NCBI GenBank assembly: GCA_016946835.1
Contig: JACVTC010000151.1
Coordinates: 229,001 to 293,000, forward strand
Reading direction: 5' to 3'
From: Neocallimastix lanati (nom. inval.)
Lineage: Eukaryota; Neocallimastigomycota; Neocallimastigomycetes; Neocallimastigales; Neocallimastigaceae
Length of the DNA stretch: 64,000 bases
How positions within the stretch are numbered: the first letter of the stretch is position 1; each line of letters starts with the position of its first letter. The position numbers and the translations under genes were made by a program. This document shows, piece after piece, positions 12,516 through 24,149 of the stretch. The notes under the pieces are model-generated. The model was not told where the DNA came from and ran no database searches. It saw only the letters and a program-made list of their open reading frames with translations.

Positions 12516-15500
12516 TTATTTATCCCTTGAATTGAAATCCTTAAGAAGCTCAGAACAATTTAAATTAGATTCGGGTTCCCATGAAGATTCTGAAATTGGA
12601 TAACCTTTCCATTTGATTAAATATTGAATTTTTCCATAGTAAGTTCTTTTATCCAATATTTTCTCGACTTCATATTCTTCTTCATTATTGACTATTACTG
12701 GTGGTGGTGGTTGATTTCTTCCAAAAGTATCTTCGTAGTAGGGTTCAAGTTCTGAGACATGAATAATGGGATGAATTCGTAATTTCTTCGGAAGATCTAA
12801 TTTATAGGTAACTGGTGATACTTTCTGAATGATTTTGAAAGGACCGAGTTTTCTTGGTTTAAGTTTCTTGTTCTTATTTCTGAGTACTAAGGAGCTATTT
12901 AGCCAGACTTTGTCGTTTGCTTTAAATTCTGGAGGTTTAATTCGGTGTCTATTTGCATATTCTTCCTGCTTTTTGCTTGCAGACTCTAAGTTCTTCTTTA
13001 ATTCTTTAGATAGATCTGTTAAGTTCTTCACAAGTTCTTCAGCTCTGGGAACATTTATGTTACTTGGAATTTCAGGAGAATGTCTTGGGTTGTAACCGTA
13101 ATTTGCAAAGAAAGGAGAATAATTAGAAGATTCCTGAAGAGCATTATTGTAACAGAATTCGGCTAAATAGAGATAATTCTCCCAATCTGATCCTTTGAAA
13201 TTTGTGAAACATCTAAGGTATTGTTCTACAACGGAGTTCACCCTCTCCGTCAAACCGTTGGTTTGGTGATGGAATGGTGAAGAGTATTTCATATTAATTC
13301 CAAGAGCTTTACAGATAGCAATCCAAAATTTAGAAGTGAATTGGGATCCACGATCGGAAAGAATTTCATCAGGGAGTCCATGAAGTCTGAAGATCGATTT
13401 CATGAAAGCAGAAGCGGTATCAATAACAGAAGGGATATTTGCAAAAGGAATGAAGTGAGACATCTTGGAAAAACGATCAACGGTAACAAATATACAAGTA
13501 AACCCATTGGAAAGTGGTAAATCAGTAATAAAATCCATAGAGACTGAAGACCAAGGACGAGAAGGGATTTCCAAAGGTTGTAAAAATCCGTAAGGTTTAT
13601 GTCGGAGTACCTTTGAACGACAACAAGTTTCGCAAGATCGGATGTAGTCTTGAGCGTCAGAGTTAAGGGAAGGCCACCAAAAGTCACGATTTAAGAGATT
13701 AATAGTTTTTTTAAAACCAAAATGACCTGCGGATGGAGAGTCATGACAAATTTTCAAGGCTAAAGACCGGCAGTTGGGAGGAACATAGAGTTTATTTTGG
13801 AAAAGTAAGTAGCTGTTACTAATTGAGAATTCCTTAATTTTTTGATGAGGGACAGGTAATTTCTTGTTTTCTAAGTAATCGCAAATGGAATGATAAAATG
13901 GATCGGTTTTACATTCGGAAAGGATTTTTTCAGAAAATGTTTCAACAGAGACTGGAAAAGCAGAAAAGTTTTCTGGGCGGAGAACAGTAAATGGAATATC
14001 AGAAGTGGAAAATTCATAATTTAAAGCATAATCAGGTCTTCTTGATAAGGCATCGGGTTTACCATTGGAAGAACCTGAACGATATTCAATCTTGAAGTCA
14101 AATTCTGATAAGAAGAGAGACCAACGAACAAGTCTTTGAGTCATTTTTTCAGGTTTCTTTTGATATAACAGGTTTCGGTGATCAGAGTAGATAATAAAAG
14201 GATGAGTCGCACCCTTTAGAAAGTGTCTCCAATTTTCTAAAGAATCAATAATAGCTAAAAGTTCCTTATCGTAAATTGGATAATTTCTTTCAACAGGAGA
14301 GAGAGATCTTGAATAAAAGGCAATAGGATGAACTTTATTATCTTTAGGAGTTTTTTGAGAAAGGACAGCACCGATTGCAAAATTACTGCTGTCAGTTTCA
14401 ACAGTGAAGGGTAGGTTACGATCAGGATAAGCAAGGACCGGAGAAGAGGAAAATTTCGATTTAATATTATCAAAAGCTTCCTGAGCTTCAATTGACCATA
14501 CAAATTTAACGTTCTTTCTTAAAAGATGATTAAGTGGATGGGCTAACTTGGCAAATCCAGGAATAAATCTTCTATAATAATTTGTGAGTCCAAGGAAAGA
14601 TTGAATTTCTTTTACGCAAGTTGGAGTAGGCCATTCAAGAATTGAAGAAATCTTTTTGGGATCCATAAATATACCTGTAGCAGAAATTCTATGACCAAGG
14701 AAATCTAAGTAAGGGACAAAGAATTCACATTTTTCTAGTTTCGCAAAAAGACCAGCTTTACGAAGTCTTTTGAGAACTTCGATAACGTGTTCAAAATGAG
14801 AAGACATATCTGGGGAGAAGATTATAATATCATCGATATAACAGTAGACATATGTACCAAGAATATCTTCGAATACATCATTAATGAAGTGTTGGAAAAC
14901 AGCTGGGGCATTTTTTAACCCGAAAGGCATAACCAAATATTCAAAGTGACCATACTTGCAGGTAAAAGCTGTTTTATACTCGTCTCCTTCTTTTATTCTT
15001 ACAAGATTATATGCAGAACGGAGATCGAGTTTTGAAAATACTTTACCTTTACCTAAATGTTCGAGCATGTCATTAATAAGTGGTAATGGATAAGAGTCCC
15101 GAATTGTTATTTCGTTAAGTTTTCTGTAATCAACAACCATACGTAATTCACCATTCTTCTTAAAAACGAAAAATACAGGAGCACCAGCAGGAGATTTGGA
15201 TTTACGAATAAAGCCTTTTGAGAGATTTTCTTCAATATATTCTTTAAGAGCTTTAGACTCAGCATCAGTAAGCGGGTAGATAGGGCCATAATAAAGGATA
15301 GAGTTAGGCTTAAGCTTAATCTCACAATCATACTGCCTATGTGGTGGTAATATGTTTGCAGATCCTTCATCGAAAATATCTTTATAAGGTTGAAGTATAG
15401 TAGGCAATAATTTTAATATTCTATCAACAGTAGCAGGTTCCTTTTCTTTTGTAGAAGGGACAGTTGTAGGAGAAGAAATATGAGCTGTAAAAGAATTTGG

Positions 15501-16295
15501 AGTTAGTAAACAATTTGAAATACAATTGATAGACTTAAAGGATAGTTCTTTAGTTACGAAATTTATTATCGGATTGTGTGTGAATAACCAGTCAGTACCA
15601 AGTATAGCACAGTAAGAGGGTAAATCAACAATGTAGAATTCAGCTTGACAAATATGATTTCCGTATTTGAGTGATATTGGTAAAGTTTTTCCCAGAATTA
15701 ATTGATCACCTCCAATACCGGAAACGCTCGGTAATTTAGAATTTTCATTATAGGGAATGTTATTTTCTTTAGCGTAATAAACGTCCATAAGATTAAGTTG
15801 AGAACCTGAATCCAGAAGAATCTTTGAATTAACTGAAACATCCGAAATAGAAAGAGTGAAATCAAAGATTGGAAGCCTGTGGTTAGGTTGGTCAGAAATT
15901 CTTGGCCTAAGAGTTGAATTTAAAACAGGATTTGAAATGTGAGAACTTGAAGAAGGTTTATTCTTTTTTAATTTAGGGCAATTTTCACGAATGTGATCTG
16001 GATCGGCACAATAAAGACAAAGATGTTCTCTAATTCTTCTTTCTCTTTCTTCATTAGAAAGCTTACTAAAAGATTTATTATTGTTATTTGAAGATTTCTT
16101 TTTTGGAGTAAACTTTGGACATGTTTTATTATCATTTGAATGCTTATTATGATTAAAAAATTGTCTATGTGTAGAAATTCTAGAATCAATTCTTGCTGCA
16201 ATAGTTTGAAGGGAAAGGAGATTTCTGGGACCAGGAAACATTTCTAATATTCTTGTTGCAATAGAATCTTGAAGACCAGCAATGAAAGCATCCAT
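12516..16295 (-). CDS. Gypsy Gag-Pol polyprotein (PR, RT, RNase H, integrase, chromodomain)
   Basis: 1259 codons uninterrupted. Order: Gag C-terminal part; CCHC knuckle ([14 protein letters not shown], about residue 95); protease [12 protein letters not shown] (about 160); RT with [16 protein letters not shown] (about 475) and [14 protein letters not shown]; RNase H ([25 protein letters not shown]); integrase HHCC and D-D-E ([28 protein letters not shown]); GPF-type module ([11 protein letters not shown]); C-terminal chromodomain ([27 protein letters not shown]). This order (IN after RT-RH, plus chromodomain) defines a Ty3/gypsy chromovirus, whose chromodomain is thought to steer integration to marked chromatin. 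The annotated Met is internal: Gag homology continues upstream in another frame. Only that Gag frameshift seems to prevent a complete product. Confidence 0.93.
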   Translation of the reverse strand: MDAFIAGLQDSIATRILEMFPGPRNLLSLQTIAARIDSRISTHRQFFNHNKHSNDNKTCPKFTPKKKSSNNNNKSFSKLSNEERERRIREHLCLYCADPDHIRENCPKLKKNKPSSSSHISNPVLNSTLRPRISDQPNHRLPIFDFTLSISDVSVNSKILLDSGSQLNLMDVYYAKENNIPYNENSKLPSVSGIGGDQLILGKTLPISLKYGNHICQAEFYIVDLPSYCAILGTDWLFTHNPIINFVTKELSFKSINCISNCLLTPNSFTAHISSPTTVPSTKEKEPATVDRILKLLPTILQPYKDIFDEGSANILPPHRQYDCEIKLKPNSILYYGPIYPLTDAESKALKEYIEENLSKGFIRKSKSPAGAPVFFVFKKNGELRMVVDYRKLNEITIRDSYPLPLINDMLEHLGKGKVFSKLDLRSAYNLVRIKEGDEYKTAFTCKYGHFEYLVMPFGLKNAPAVFQHFINDVFEDILGTYVYCYIDDIIIFSPDMSSHFEHVIEVLKRLRKAGLFAKLEKCEFFVPYLDFLGHRISATGIFMDPKKISSILEWPTPTCVKEIQSFLGLTNYYRRFIPGFAKLAHPLNHLLRKNVKFVWSIEAQEAFDNIKSKFSSSPVLAYPDRNLPFTVETDSSNFAIGAVLSQKTPKDNKVHPIAFYSRSLSPVERNYPIYDKELLAIIDSLENWRHFLKGATHPFIIYSDHRNLLYQKKPEKMTQRLVRWSLFLSEFDFKIEYRSGSSNGKPDALSRRPDYALNYEFSTSDIPFTVLRPENFSAFPVSVETFSEKILSECKTDPFYHSICDYLENKKLPVPHQKIKEFSISNSYLLFQNKLYVPPNCRSLALKICHDSPSAGHFGFKKTINLLNRDFWWPSLNSDAQDYIRSCETCCRSKVLRHKPYGFLQPLEIPSRPWSSVSMDFITDLPLSNGFTCIFVTVDRFSKMSHFIPFANIPSVIDTASAFMKSIFRLHGLPDEILSDRGSQFTSKFWIAICKALGINMKYSSPFHHQTNGLTERVNSVVEQYLRCFTNFKGSDWENYLYLAEFCYNNALQESSNYSPFFANYGYNPRHSPEIPSNINVPRAEELVKNLTDLSKELKKNLESASKKQEEYANRHRIKPPEFKANDKVWLNSSLVLRNKNKKLKPRKLGPFKIIQKVSPVTYKLDLPKKLRIHPIIHVSELEPYYEDTFGRNQPPPPVIVNNEEEYEVEKILDKRTYYGKIQYLIKWKGYPISESSWEPESNLNCSELLKDFNSRDK

Positions 16296-16696
16296 TTTTG
16301 CATCCTCGTTCCAAGAAGAATTATCGGAATATTTATTAAATTCGTTAATATAACTTGTAATACACCAAGTCTTCGTTGTTTAATTACACGTAGTTTTTGA
16401 TTGGCGATAAATACTGAGTCGTTGTCTCCGAAAACAGCTTTCATTCTTTCTCTAAATGCTTGATAATCTCCAAGACAGTCATCCCTGTTTTCAATTAAAG
16501 TAGCTACCGAGTTCATAGCATCACCGTAAAGTCTAGATATAAGATATATGACTTTAGCTTCATCGGTGTTGTATCTGTCTGGGTACAGCATAAAAACCAA
16601 TTCAATTTTTGCTAAAAAACCCTTTAAGTAACGACGGTCTCCTGCAAAACCATCTTTAAGAGTAGCATTATTTAAAATATTATTTTGATCTTCCAT
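16244..16696 (-). pseudogene. Gypsy Gag N-terminal part, frameshifted
   Basis: ATG at 16694-16696 opens a Gag N-terminus (MEDQNNILNNATLKDGFAGD) with typical Ty3 capsid sequence (RYLKGFLAKIELVF, DEAKVIYLISRLYG). Near 16365-16380 the homology jumps by one frame into the 1259-codon Pol frame ([18 protein letters not shown] before its first Met). The shift is inside Gag rather than at the Gag/Pol border and has no slippery heptamer, so I read it as a 1-nt mutation or assembly indel. Confidence 0.8.
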
Positions 16697-17094
16697 TTTA
16701 AATTAAATTTTTAAGAATTTTATCAAAATTTGAATACGATTATAAATTTTGTTAGACTAAACCTAAATTTTATATTTTTTGGATATTTAGGATTGCTTTA
16801 AAACACAAGGTTTACTAGTAGTAAGAAATCAAATAGTAGAATTAAGTCCTGGAGTAATTGGAAAACCAAGGGAATATATCTGAATAGAAGTTCACCAAAG
16901 TAGTTGTAGAGATACCAATAAAGAGGATAATACTAAAAGGTAGAAAAGACTCAAAACAGTAAAAACAAGAAGTAAATACAAAAAGTAAAGCTCAAAGGTA
17001 GAAATTCAAAGTTGAAGCACAGTGAAAAATTGAATGATGCAAAAATATAGGAGCCTAAAGTAAGAATTCAAAGTAGTAACTAAAGGTAAAACTT

Positions 17095-17285
17095 GAAAGG
17101 TAGAAACCAAAGTATATCTTGAAATCAAAGAAAGGTAAAAACCAAAAGTATATCTTGAAGGGTAGAAACCAAAAGTATATCTTGAAGGGTAGAAACCAAA
17201 AGTATATCTTGATAGGGTAGAAACCAAAAGTATATCTTGAAGGGTAGAAACCAAAAGTATATCTTGAAGGGTAGAGACCAAAAGA
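17095..17285 (-). repeat. 26-28-bp tandem repeats in gypsy 5' leader
   Basis: About six copies of 'gggtagaaaccaaaagtatatcttgaa' between the 5' LTR and gag. Noncoding. The minus-strand open frame over it only reflects repeat periodicity. Confidence 0.92.
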
Positions 17286-17331
17286 AAGAATTTATACAAA
17301 GGTAGTGGTTCTTTTCAGTGGTGTTTTTTAT

Positions 17332-17841
17332 TGTAACGAGAATTCGGGGCGTAACCCAAAATAATTAACACCACTAGGTTTGTATAAAAAATAAATAATA
17401 AGTAAATAGTTTTTTAATAAAAAAGAATTTATTATTTTTTTTTTAAAAGTTTAAATTTATTTTTATTTTTTTATTTTTTTTTTTTTTTATTAATTAAAAA
17501 TTTGTAATTAAATTACTTATTAAATAATTAATAAAAAACACGATTTTTTAAAAAAAATTTTTTTGAAGAAAAATTCACTCGTATTTATACAAAAAATTTT
17601 CAAAAGAAATTTTTTATGATGTAATTTTAAACCAATTAAGATAATTTGATAAAACTTTTGATAAAAAAAATTTTTTTTTGATAGGATAAGAACTTTTTAA
17701 AATAATTTTTGATAAGATAAGAATTTTAAAATAAATTTTTTTTATAAAAAGAAATTATGCGGATTTGAACTCGAGAAGTTCAAATCGGTGACTTAGTTAC
17801 TAACAACTAAGACAAGTTAATTATTTTTAAGATTCGTTACA
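17332..17841 (-). repeat. 5' LTR of the gypsy element
   Basis: 510 bp, virtually identical to 11741-12248. TGTAACGA...TCGTTACA ends, flanked by TSD acaac on the right. Confidence 0.93.
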
Positions 17842-18370
17842 ACAACTGATAAAGAATAGAATAATAATGATATTTTTAATTAAATTTTTAATAATTTATT
17901 ATATAAAAATATATTATTATATTCTTTACTATTAATAATTTTCTTATATTCTATATTAATAATTTTTATATTAGTTATATTTTATTATTTTTTATATTAA
18001 ATTTATGTAATTAATTAATTTATATGATTGGTTTTAATAATGTAATTAAATAATATAAAATATGTATTATCCATATTATTTTATGAAGGGGGCCTTTCTG
18101 AGAAAAGAAATAGTAGAAATAGTAGTGATAATGAAATAGGAATAAGAATTGAAAGGTTTCCCATATTGTTATTAAAATAAATATTAATATTATTTTTAAC
18201 AATAAAATAATTATATAATTTATAAATAATAAATATTTTTAATAATATTTCTTTAAATTAATTTATAATGTGTAATAATAAATTCTTTTAGTGTAATTTA
18301 ATAGTTATTTAATTTATCTATTTATTTAATGTTCACACTCCTTTTCTAATATGAACCTCAACATAAAAAT

Positions 18371-18385
18371 TGGTGGAGATATCGG
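18371..18385 (+). promoter_or_regulatory. Primer-binding site of element C
   Basis: TGGTGGAGATATCGG, shared base for base with element D (43151-43165, minus strand). TGG at the 5' end fits pairing to a tRNA 3' CCA end (…CTCCACCA). The tRNA identity was not determined. Confidence 0.7.
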
Positions 18386-18603
18386 GGAGTGTGAAAACAT
18401 TGATGAATAGATAAGAAAAATAATAGAATATAATATAATATAAAATTAAATGATCATAATAATAATACAAAGAAATTATAAATTTAATTATAAAATTTTA
18501 GTAATAATTTAAGTAAAAAATAATATATATAAATTTAAAATTGAATTGTTAAAAATTGAATTATTTTAAAATGAATTCAATTTAATAATTATATTTTTTT
18601 TTA

Positions 18604-18868
18604 GTTAGGTGGTCGAAGAGTATTTCGAGCCTAACAAACAAATTTTTAATTTTTAAATAAAATCCTTAGGTGGTCAGCCAGAGAGTGCTGAGCCTGAAGG
18701 TAAGTATAATAATTTTTTTTTTTTAAATCCTTAAGTGTCGGACAGAGAGTGCCGAACTTGAAGGAATAAATAAATAAAAATTATTTAAAAACTTTCATGA
18801 GTGTCGAAAAAGGATTTTCGAACTTGAAGAAAGTTAACAACATATTGGTTTACTGCGGTAGTTCCAAT
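18604..18868 (+). other. Tandem covarying RNA hairpins in the leader of element C
   Basis: Four related hairpins at 18604-18635, 18664-18700, 18729-18764 and 18791-18834, plus a fifth at 18844-18868. Outer stems GTTAGG/CCTAAC, CCTTAGG/CCTGAAGG, CCTTAAGT/ACTTGAAGG, ACTTTC/GAAAGT; inner stems TCGAA/TTCGA, TCAGC/GCTGA, TCGG/CCGA, TCGAAAA/TTTTCGA. Sequence changes preserve pairing, which supports RNA structure. Function (packaging, IRES, priming) unknown. Confidence 0.8.
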
Positions 18869-19119
18869 ATAATAAACATTGAATAATTTTAAAATTTTAA
18901 TTTAAAATAATTTATATTTAGTTTATAATATAAAATTAATACTTAAAATATTACAAATTTTGAAGAAGTTATAAAAAAAAAAATAATAATAATAATAATA
19001 ATAATAATTTACTATATATTTTAAAGAAATAGTAATATTTATTATATTAATTATTGTTAAAATAATTACATTATTTGAAAATTATTAGAACATAATAAAT
19101 TTAATTATTTTTTTATGAT

Positions 19120-20200
19120 CAATAATAAAATTCCAATTGAGGAATTTAATAAATTATATAATTACATTAATCCTTCACAGAATTAATTCAAAATAAGAGA
19201 AGACCAAATACCTTAAATGAAGAATTATTAAGTAAATCCTAAAAAAAAAAAATATGAGATCCTACTATGTAATGGTCTTTAAATTGCTTTAACTAGACTT
19301 GAAATTCAAGATAAAAATTTATGTGAAGTCGATATACAATTAAAATTAAATTTGGAACAGCAAATTACTTTAATAAAATAAGTGGATTAAAGAAAAATAT
19401 TTTTTTTTTGAAGAAGATAATATTATTATTCAAATTATAAAAAAAGAATATATTAGTATGAAAAACTCTATGAAGATACTATAAATATTCTTAATTTAGA
19501 AAGAGAGCAATTCAATCATTGGAAAGAAAATATTATAAAAGAAAATGAATTGAACAGTTCTTCACCGTCCAAGAAAATTAATAAATTAAATTGTGAAATT
19601 GAATCTTTGAAACTTGGTAAAAGTAGTAATTTAAAATAAAATAAAATAAAAATAAAATATAAATTAGTGATATATCAAATGGAAATCCCATTTAAATTCA
19701 CAAATTGAATTATTTAAATTTGAACATAATGTTAAATTCACAAATTGAATTATTGAAGTTTGAAAATGATACTAAAATCACTTATTTAAAGAATTCATTA
19801 AAAAAAAAAAGTGAAAGTAAAATTGAAAAATTGAATGAAATAATAACTTTAAAAGAAGAATATAATAAATTAGAAGAATACATTGAACATTAGTAATAAG
19901 GATTATAATGAAATAAAAAAAAAAAAATTCTTTTTATATATAAAAAAAAAGGGAGTTGGTAATTTTTTTTTTTATATTAACCTTAAAAATATGTTATATA
20001 ATAATTTTTAAAGTAATGGAATAAGAAATTATTACCTGAAGAAATAAAAATGATTAGTAATTTTTAAATAAAAGAAGAAAAAGAAGAAGTTTTAAAGCTC
20101 ATAGCTGAAGTAACTACCCAAGAATATACAAGAATTGGAAGAAACAAAAGACAAGTAGAATTAAAAAAAAATTAATTAAAAAAAAATTTTTTTTTTTGGT
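19120..20200 (+). pseudogene. Decayed coiled-coil ORF of element C
   Basis: Opens with MINNKIPIEEFNKLYNYINP near 19117 and continues in broken frames with heptad-like, Lys/Glu-rich peptides (NLEREQFNHWKENIIKENEL, TYLKNSLKKKSESKIEKLNE). The longest intact piece is 19705-19893. No retroviral domain seen. It may be a captured host coiled-coil gene or an element-specific protein; not recognised. Confidence 0.5.
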
Positions 20201-20421
20201 ACAATCCAAGTTGATCCTGAAATTTTTGGAACTTTTAAAAATTATTATGAAAAATTTTTAATATATGGTAATATATAAATTAAATTATTTAATTTAAATA
20301 TTTCAATTAATACATATATTAAAATATATTTTAAAATATACAAAAATTTTTAAATTTAAGAAATAATGATAATATTATATATAAAAAAAAAAAATTTATA
20401 TTTTTATTTAGTTATATAGTT

Positions 20422-20423
<2 letters not shown>

Positions 20424-20471
<48 letters not shown>
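20424..20471. repeat. Poly(A) tract in element C
   Basis: About 48 uninterrupted A, near the 3' end of the C interior. Confidence 0.95.
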
Positions 20472-20475
<4 letters not shown>

Positions 20476-21072
20476 TTTAGTTAATAATATAAGAAAATTT
20501 GCCTTTGCTATAGTATAGCAAAAGTTTTAGCGGGGGCATCATGATAAAGAATAGAATAATAATGATATTTTTAATTAAATTTTTAATAATTTATTATATA
20601 AAAATATATTATTATATTCTTTACTATTAATAATTTTCTTATATTCTATATTGATAATTTTTATATTAGTTATATTTTATTATTTTTTATATTAAATTTA
20701 TGTAATTAATTAATTTATATGATTGGTTTTAATAATGTAATTAAATAATATAAAATATGTATTATCCATATTATTTTATGAAGGGGGCCTTTCTGAGGAA
20801 AGAAATAGTAAAAATAGTAGTAATAATGAAATAGTAATAATAATTGAAAGGTTTCCCATATTGTTATAATAATAAATATTAATATTAATAAAGTTATTTT
20901 TAACAATAAAATAATTATATAATTTATAAATAATAAATATTTTTAATAATAGTTCTTTAAATAAAATTTATAATGTGTAATGATAAATTCTTTTAGTGTA
21001 ATTTAATAGTTATTTAATTTATCTATTTATTTAATGTTCACACTCCTTTTCTAATATGAACCTCAACACAAC

Positions 21073-22266
21073 CAAAGACTCTGAATCTATTAAAGTCCAC
21101 TTTTTCATTATATAACATCTCGAAAGGGATATTATTATAATTTCCTCTATTCAAGGGATACGGTTATGAATAAAGTTCGCTGTTTTTATAGCGTCTTCCC
21201 AAAAGACGTGATTTAAGTGAGCTTCTTCTAACATAGCTCTAGCACTAGGAAATAAAGTTCCATGTAGACGTTCCACTCTTCCATTTTGTTGAGGGTTATT
21301 TGGAATTGTATGTTCAAAAACAATTCCATTTATATTACAAAATTCATTAATTTTATTATTAATAAATTCGGTACCATTATCCGAATGTAAATACTTTATA
21401 TTTTTATTAAATATATTTTTAATTTTGTTATACCAAATTTTAAATACATTAAATATTTCCTTTTTTGATTTACAGAAAACAACCCATCCGTATCTTGAAT
21501 AACCATCTAATATAGTAATAAAACAAGTATTACCGTAAAGGGAAGGTTGCTTTAAAGACACTGTATCAATATGAACCTTTTCAAAAGGTTCAGAAGCTCT
21601 GATTTTGTTTTCATGGAAAGGGAAGTTTTTTAATTTCGATTTTGCACACACTTTACATATACACTTCGTGTTTATTTTTGTCAATATATTCTTTAAACTT
21701 TGTATATTATAATGGCCCAAACGACGATGCCATGTATGAAGATTATCTTCTTCACGTGCATTTGTAGTATTATTACAAATAAGATTATTTTCAAATTCAA
21801 TTTTATTTTTAGAAGTCCATATTATATATGTTTTTGAACTGTTTGCACTTGTACTGCAAACTTTATTATTTTTCTTATTATATATTGATACATTATTCTT
21901 ATTATTTAATTTTTGGAAAATAGTCTTATAGTATTGATCACTTAAACAATCAATTGAAATTAAATTCTTTTTGAATACAGGAACATATAACACGTTTTTT
22001 AAATTTATTTTATTGTCATTAATATACCCTTTATATGTTCCAATATATTTAGATTTAACACTCTCCCCGTTCGCAAAATATATTCTTTTATTAAATTTGT
22101 TTAAGTCCGAAAGGCAGTCTAAATCTCCTGTCATATGATAAGTTGTTCCTGAATCAAGAGTCCACGCGTTCAATTTATTTTTATTATTATCTTTACCATT
22201 ATTTGCTTTCTTTTCTTCCATTAACTCATTACATGTATAATATTTTACTTTTTGAGTTGGAAGCAT
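21073..22266 (-). pseudogene. Copia element A: protease and integrase
   Basis: Middle part of the copia polyprotein: protease (WTLDSGTTYHMTGDLDCL, about 22140), GAG-pre-integrase (WHRRLGHYN...CKVCAKSK), integrase D-D-E (HIDTVSLKQP, HSDNGTEF, NGRVERLHGT). After the FWEDAIKTANFIHNRIP motif the frame shifts by 1 nt near 21150, then continues (LNRGNYNNIPFEM) to the Phe-Gly-Cys codons where element C is inserted. The coding sequence resumes at 11740, where the Cys codon is completed; that splice point is what identifies the target site. Confidence 0.88.
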
Positions 22267-22406
22267 ATTATTTGAATAATTAAAATAAACATTATTTGAT
22301 TCAGCATTATATGAATCATTGTAATCTTCGAAGAAATATTCTTCGTGTTTATTTTTATTTTTATTATTGTTGTTATCAATTTCTGCGTTTTTACAGTGTA
22401 TTTTAT

Positions 22407-23402
22407 TTATTTGAGGCCTCCCTTTATTATAATTTTTATTTTTAGGTTTACTTTGTATACTTTATTATTTTTATAATAACTATCATTTACTCTACACTCA
22501 TCTGAGAAATGACCAAATTTTCCGCAATTCCAACATTTAATATTATTTTTATTAAATTTATTATTATTTGAATAATTATTATTTCTTGTTTTATTATTAT
22601 TATAATTATTTCTTTTTTGATTTTGATTGTGGTTATTATGATTATTGTTACGCGTTTTATGACTATTATAATTGCTATTATTATAGTCTGAATTAATTTT
22701 GGACTCTGCACTTAAGGATGTAGATGTTTTTTCTTCTTTTTTGTTTATTATTTCTTGGATACCTTTTAGTTGCTGATTCACCTTTATTAGGTATTCCGTC
22801 ATTTGTTTCCAATCCGGGTCACATCTTAAAATATTAGATTTGATGGCTAAATCTTCCGGAAGTGCACTATATAAATATTTGAATTTTTCTTGATAATCTA
22901 AATCCACGTTTAATTCCTTTAATTCTTTAAATTTTAGATTCATATCTGAAATAAATATTGAAAGAGTTTCATTATTTTTCGGATCGTATTTCATTTTTAT
23001 TAGTTCATCTTTTAAGTCTTCAATTCTTTCACTTTTTGTGCGTTGGTTCAAGGTAGTAACTAATTTAAATACTTCGTATGCAGTTGAAGACATAAAATCT
23101 ATCTTGACTGCTAATTCACCAGATATACTATTCATAATAAATTTCTTGGCTTTAGTATCTGATGTAATGAGATCCTCAGTAACTTTACTATCGTAATATA
23201 AGTCATTAGATTCATCTACTAAAGTTAAAGTAGTTTTTTGTTCATCAGTTTAATCTTTAGCTGGAACTATTTTAATTACTTCCCTTAAGATATGTTGCTC
23301 AAGTTTATTTTCTTTTAGAAGCAAATATAATTCTTGCTTCCATAATTTGTAATTTGAACTATCTAATATGTCTCTAGTTCCATTACCTTCTTTGTTACTC
23401 AT
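22407..23402 (-). pseudogene. Copia element A Gag
   Basis: ATG at 23400-23402 (MSNKEGNGTRDILDSSNYKL), a UBN2-like copia Gag (ELIKMKYDPKNNETLSIFI, YLYSALPEDLAIKS), an Asn-rich spacer and CCHC knuckle CWNCGKFGHFSDEC (about 22500-22540). TAA near 23251 interrupts the frame after about 50 codons, and the end shifts frame before the protease region. Encodes the virus-like-particle coat. Confidence 0.85.
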
Positions 23403-23536
23403 TTTATTTATTATTTAAATTTTTAAAAAAAAATAATACACACTTAAAATTAAAACATTCACTTTTAAAATTTGAAATACTCACTTTTTTAAAATTTAAA
23501 GGACAAATATAAATCACTAATATTAATATAGAGTCT

Positions 23537-23550
23537 TGAGACTCTTAATC
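23537..23550 (-). promoter_or_regulatory. Primer-binding site of element A (tRNA-Lys-CUU type)
   Basis: GATTAAGAGTCTCA on the minus strand, abutting the 5' LTR at 23551 with no spacer. Complementary to the tRNA-Lys(CUU) anticodon arm. Confidence 0.78.
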
Positions 23551-23806
23551 TATTAGAAAATACACTTTATTATAATATTATTAAGAACGTCGGATCTTAA
23601 AAATATTACATTATTAATTATTTATATTATACATTTTATAATAATTTCACATATATACATATGATATATATTACATGATATAATACGCCACTATTACATA
23701 TACATATATTTTATATTTATGTTTCTTATATTTATTTTATGATTTACTATATTTATTTATTAATTATATTGAATATATATTAAATATATTAAACTTATTT
23801 CTAACA
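23551..23806 (-). repeat. 5' LTR of copia element A
   Basis: 256 bp, one difference from 8513-8768. Followed by TSD taaat. Confidence 0.93.
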
Positions 23807-23852
23807 TAAATTGATTAAGGGTGTTTTAATTTAGTGTTAAGCTGTGTTGTTA

Positions 23853-24061
23853 GTACAATAACTTTAAGTTTAAATAATAATTAGGTTAGTTAAGAGTTTG
23901 AAATAAAATAAAAGAGAGCTTAGTTTATATTTAAAACATTAGTGAGAATATTAATGTACAATAGCTTTAATTTTAAATAATAATTAGGTTAGTTAAGAGT
24001 TTAAAATAAAATAAAAGAGAGCTTAGTTTAAATTTAAAAACATTAGTGAGAATATTAATGT
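23853..24061. repeat. About 104-bp tandem duplication
   Basis: Two head-to-tail copies starting acaata.cttta and ending gagaatattaatgt (about 23853-23955 and 23956-24061), a few substitutions apart. Noncoding. Lies between element A and the right half of B. Confidence 0.85.
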
Positions 24062-24149
24062 CGAGTTTAATTAGTTTAGATAATATTCAGGAATAAATAA
24101 ATAAGTTTAATTAGAATTAATTAGAATATATTATTATTGAAAATAAATA

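Larger units (their letters stand above)
11741..17841 (-). mobile_element. Ty3/gypsy chromovirus, full length, nested in element A
   Basis: 6.1-kb LTR retrotransposon with a perfect 5-bp TSD acaac (11736-11740, 17842-17846). LTRs at 11741-12248 and 17332-17841 start TGTAACGA and end TCGTTACA. They differ by one substitution and two single-base indels, so the insertion is young. Encodes Gag and a Pol with a C-terminal chromodomain. Its right edge coincides with the left edge of element C. Confidence 0.95.
17847..21068 (+). mobile_element. Non-autonomous LTR element C with structured leader
   Basis: LTRs at 17847-18363 and 20542-21068 (TGATAAAG...CTCAACA). A 4-bp duplication caac flanks it (17843-17846, 21069-21072). 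A PBS-like TGGTGGAGATATCGG lies 7 nt inside the left LTR (18371-18385), and a G-rich tract (agcgggggc) lies just before the right LTR. The 2.2-kb interior has no RT, integrase or protease homology. It holds four covarying hairpins plus a fifth (18604-18868) and a decayed coiled-coil ORF (about 19120-20200). Orientation is plus, opposite to A. Inserted in the integrase tail of A. Confidence 0.88.
8513..23806 (-). mobile_element. Copia element A, full length, with two nested LTR elements
   Basis: Ty1/copia retrotransposon on the minus strand, flanked by a perfect 5-bp TSD taaat (8508-8512 and 23807-23811). LTRs are 8513-8768 and 23551-23806, both 256 bp with one visible difference. On the minus strand a polypurine tract (acggggag) directly precedes the 3' LTR, and a tRNA-Lys(CUU)-type PBS directly follows the 5' LTR. 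The pol gene is cut at a Cys codon in the integrase tail by element C (17847-21068) and the gypsy element (11741-17841). Without them A is about 6 kb. Confidence 0.93.

Noticed and set aside
16244-16380. Programmed frameshift in the gypsy Gag
   Set aside because: No slippery heptamer and the shift is within Gag homology, not at the Gag/Pol border; mutation or assembly indel is likelier.
18020-18202. 60-codon ORF repeated at 20715-20906
   Set aside because: Located in the two LTRs of element C; duplicated because the LTRs are duplicated.
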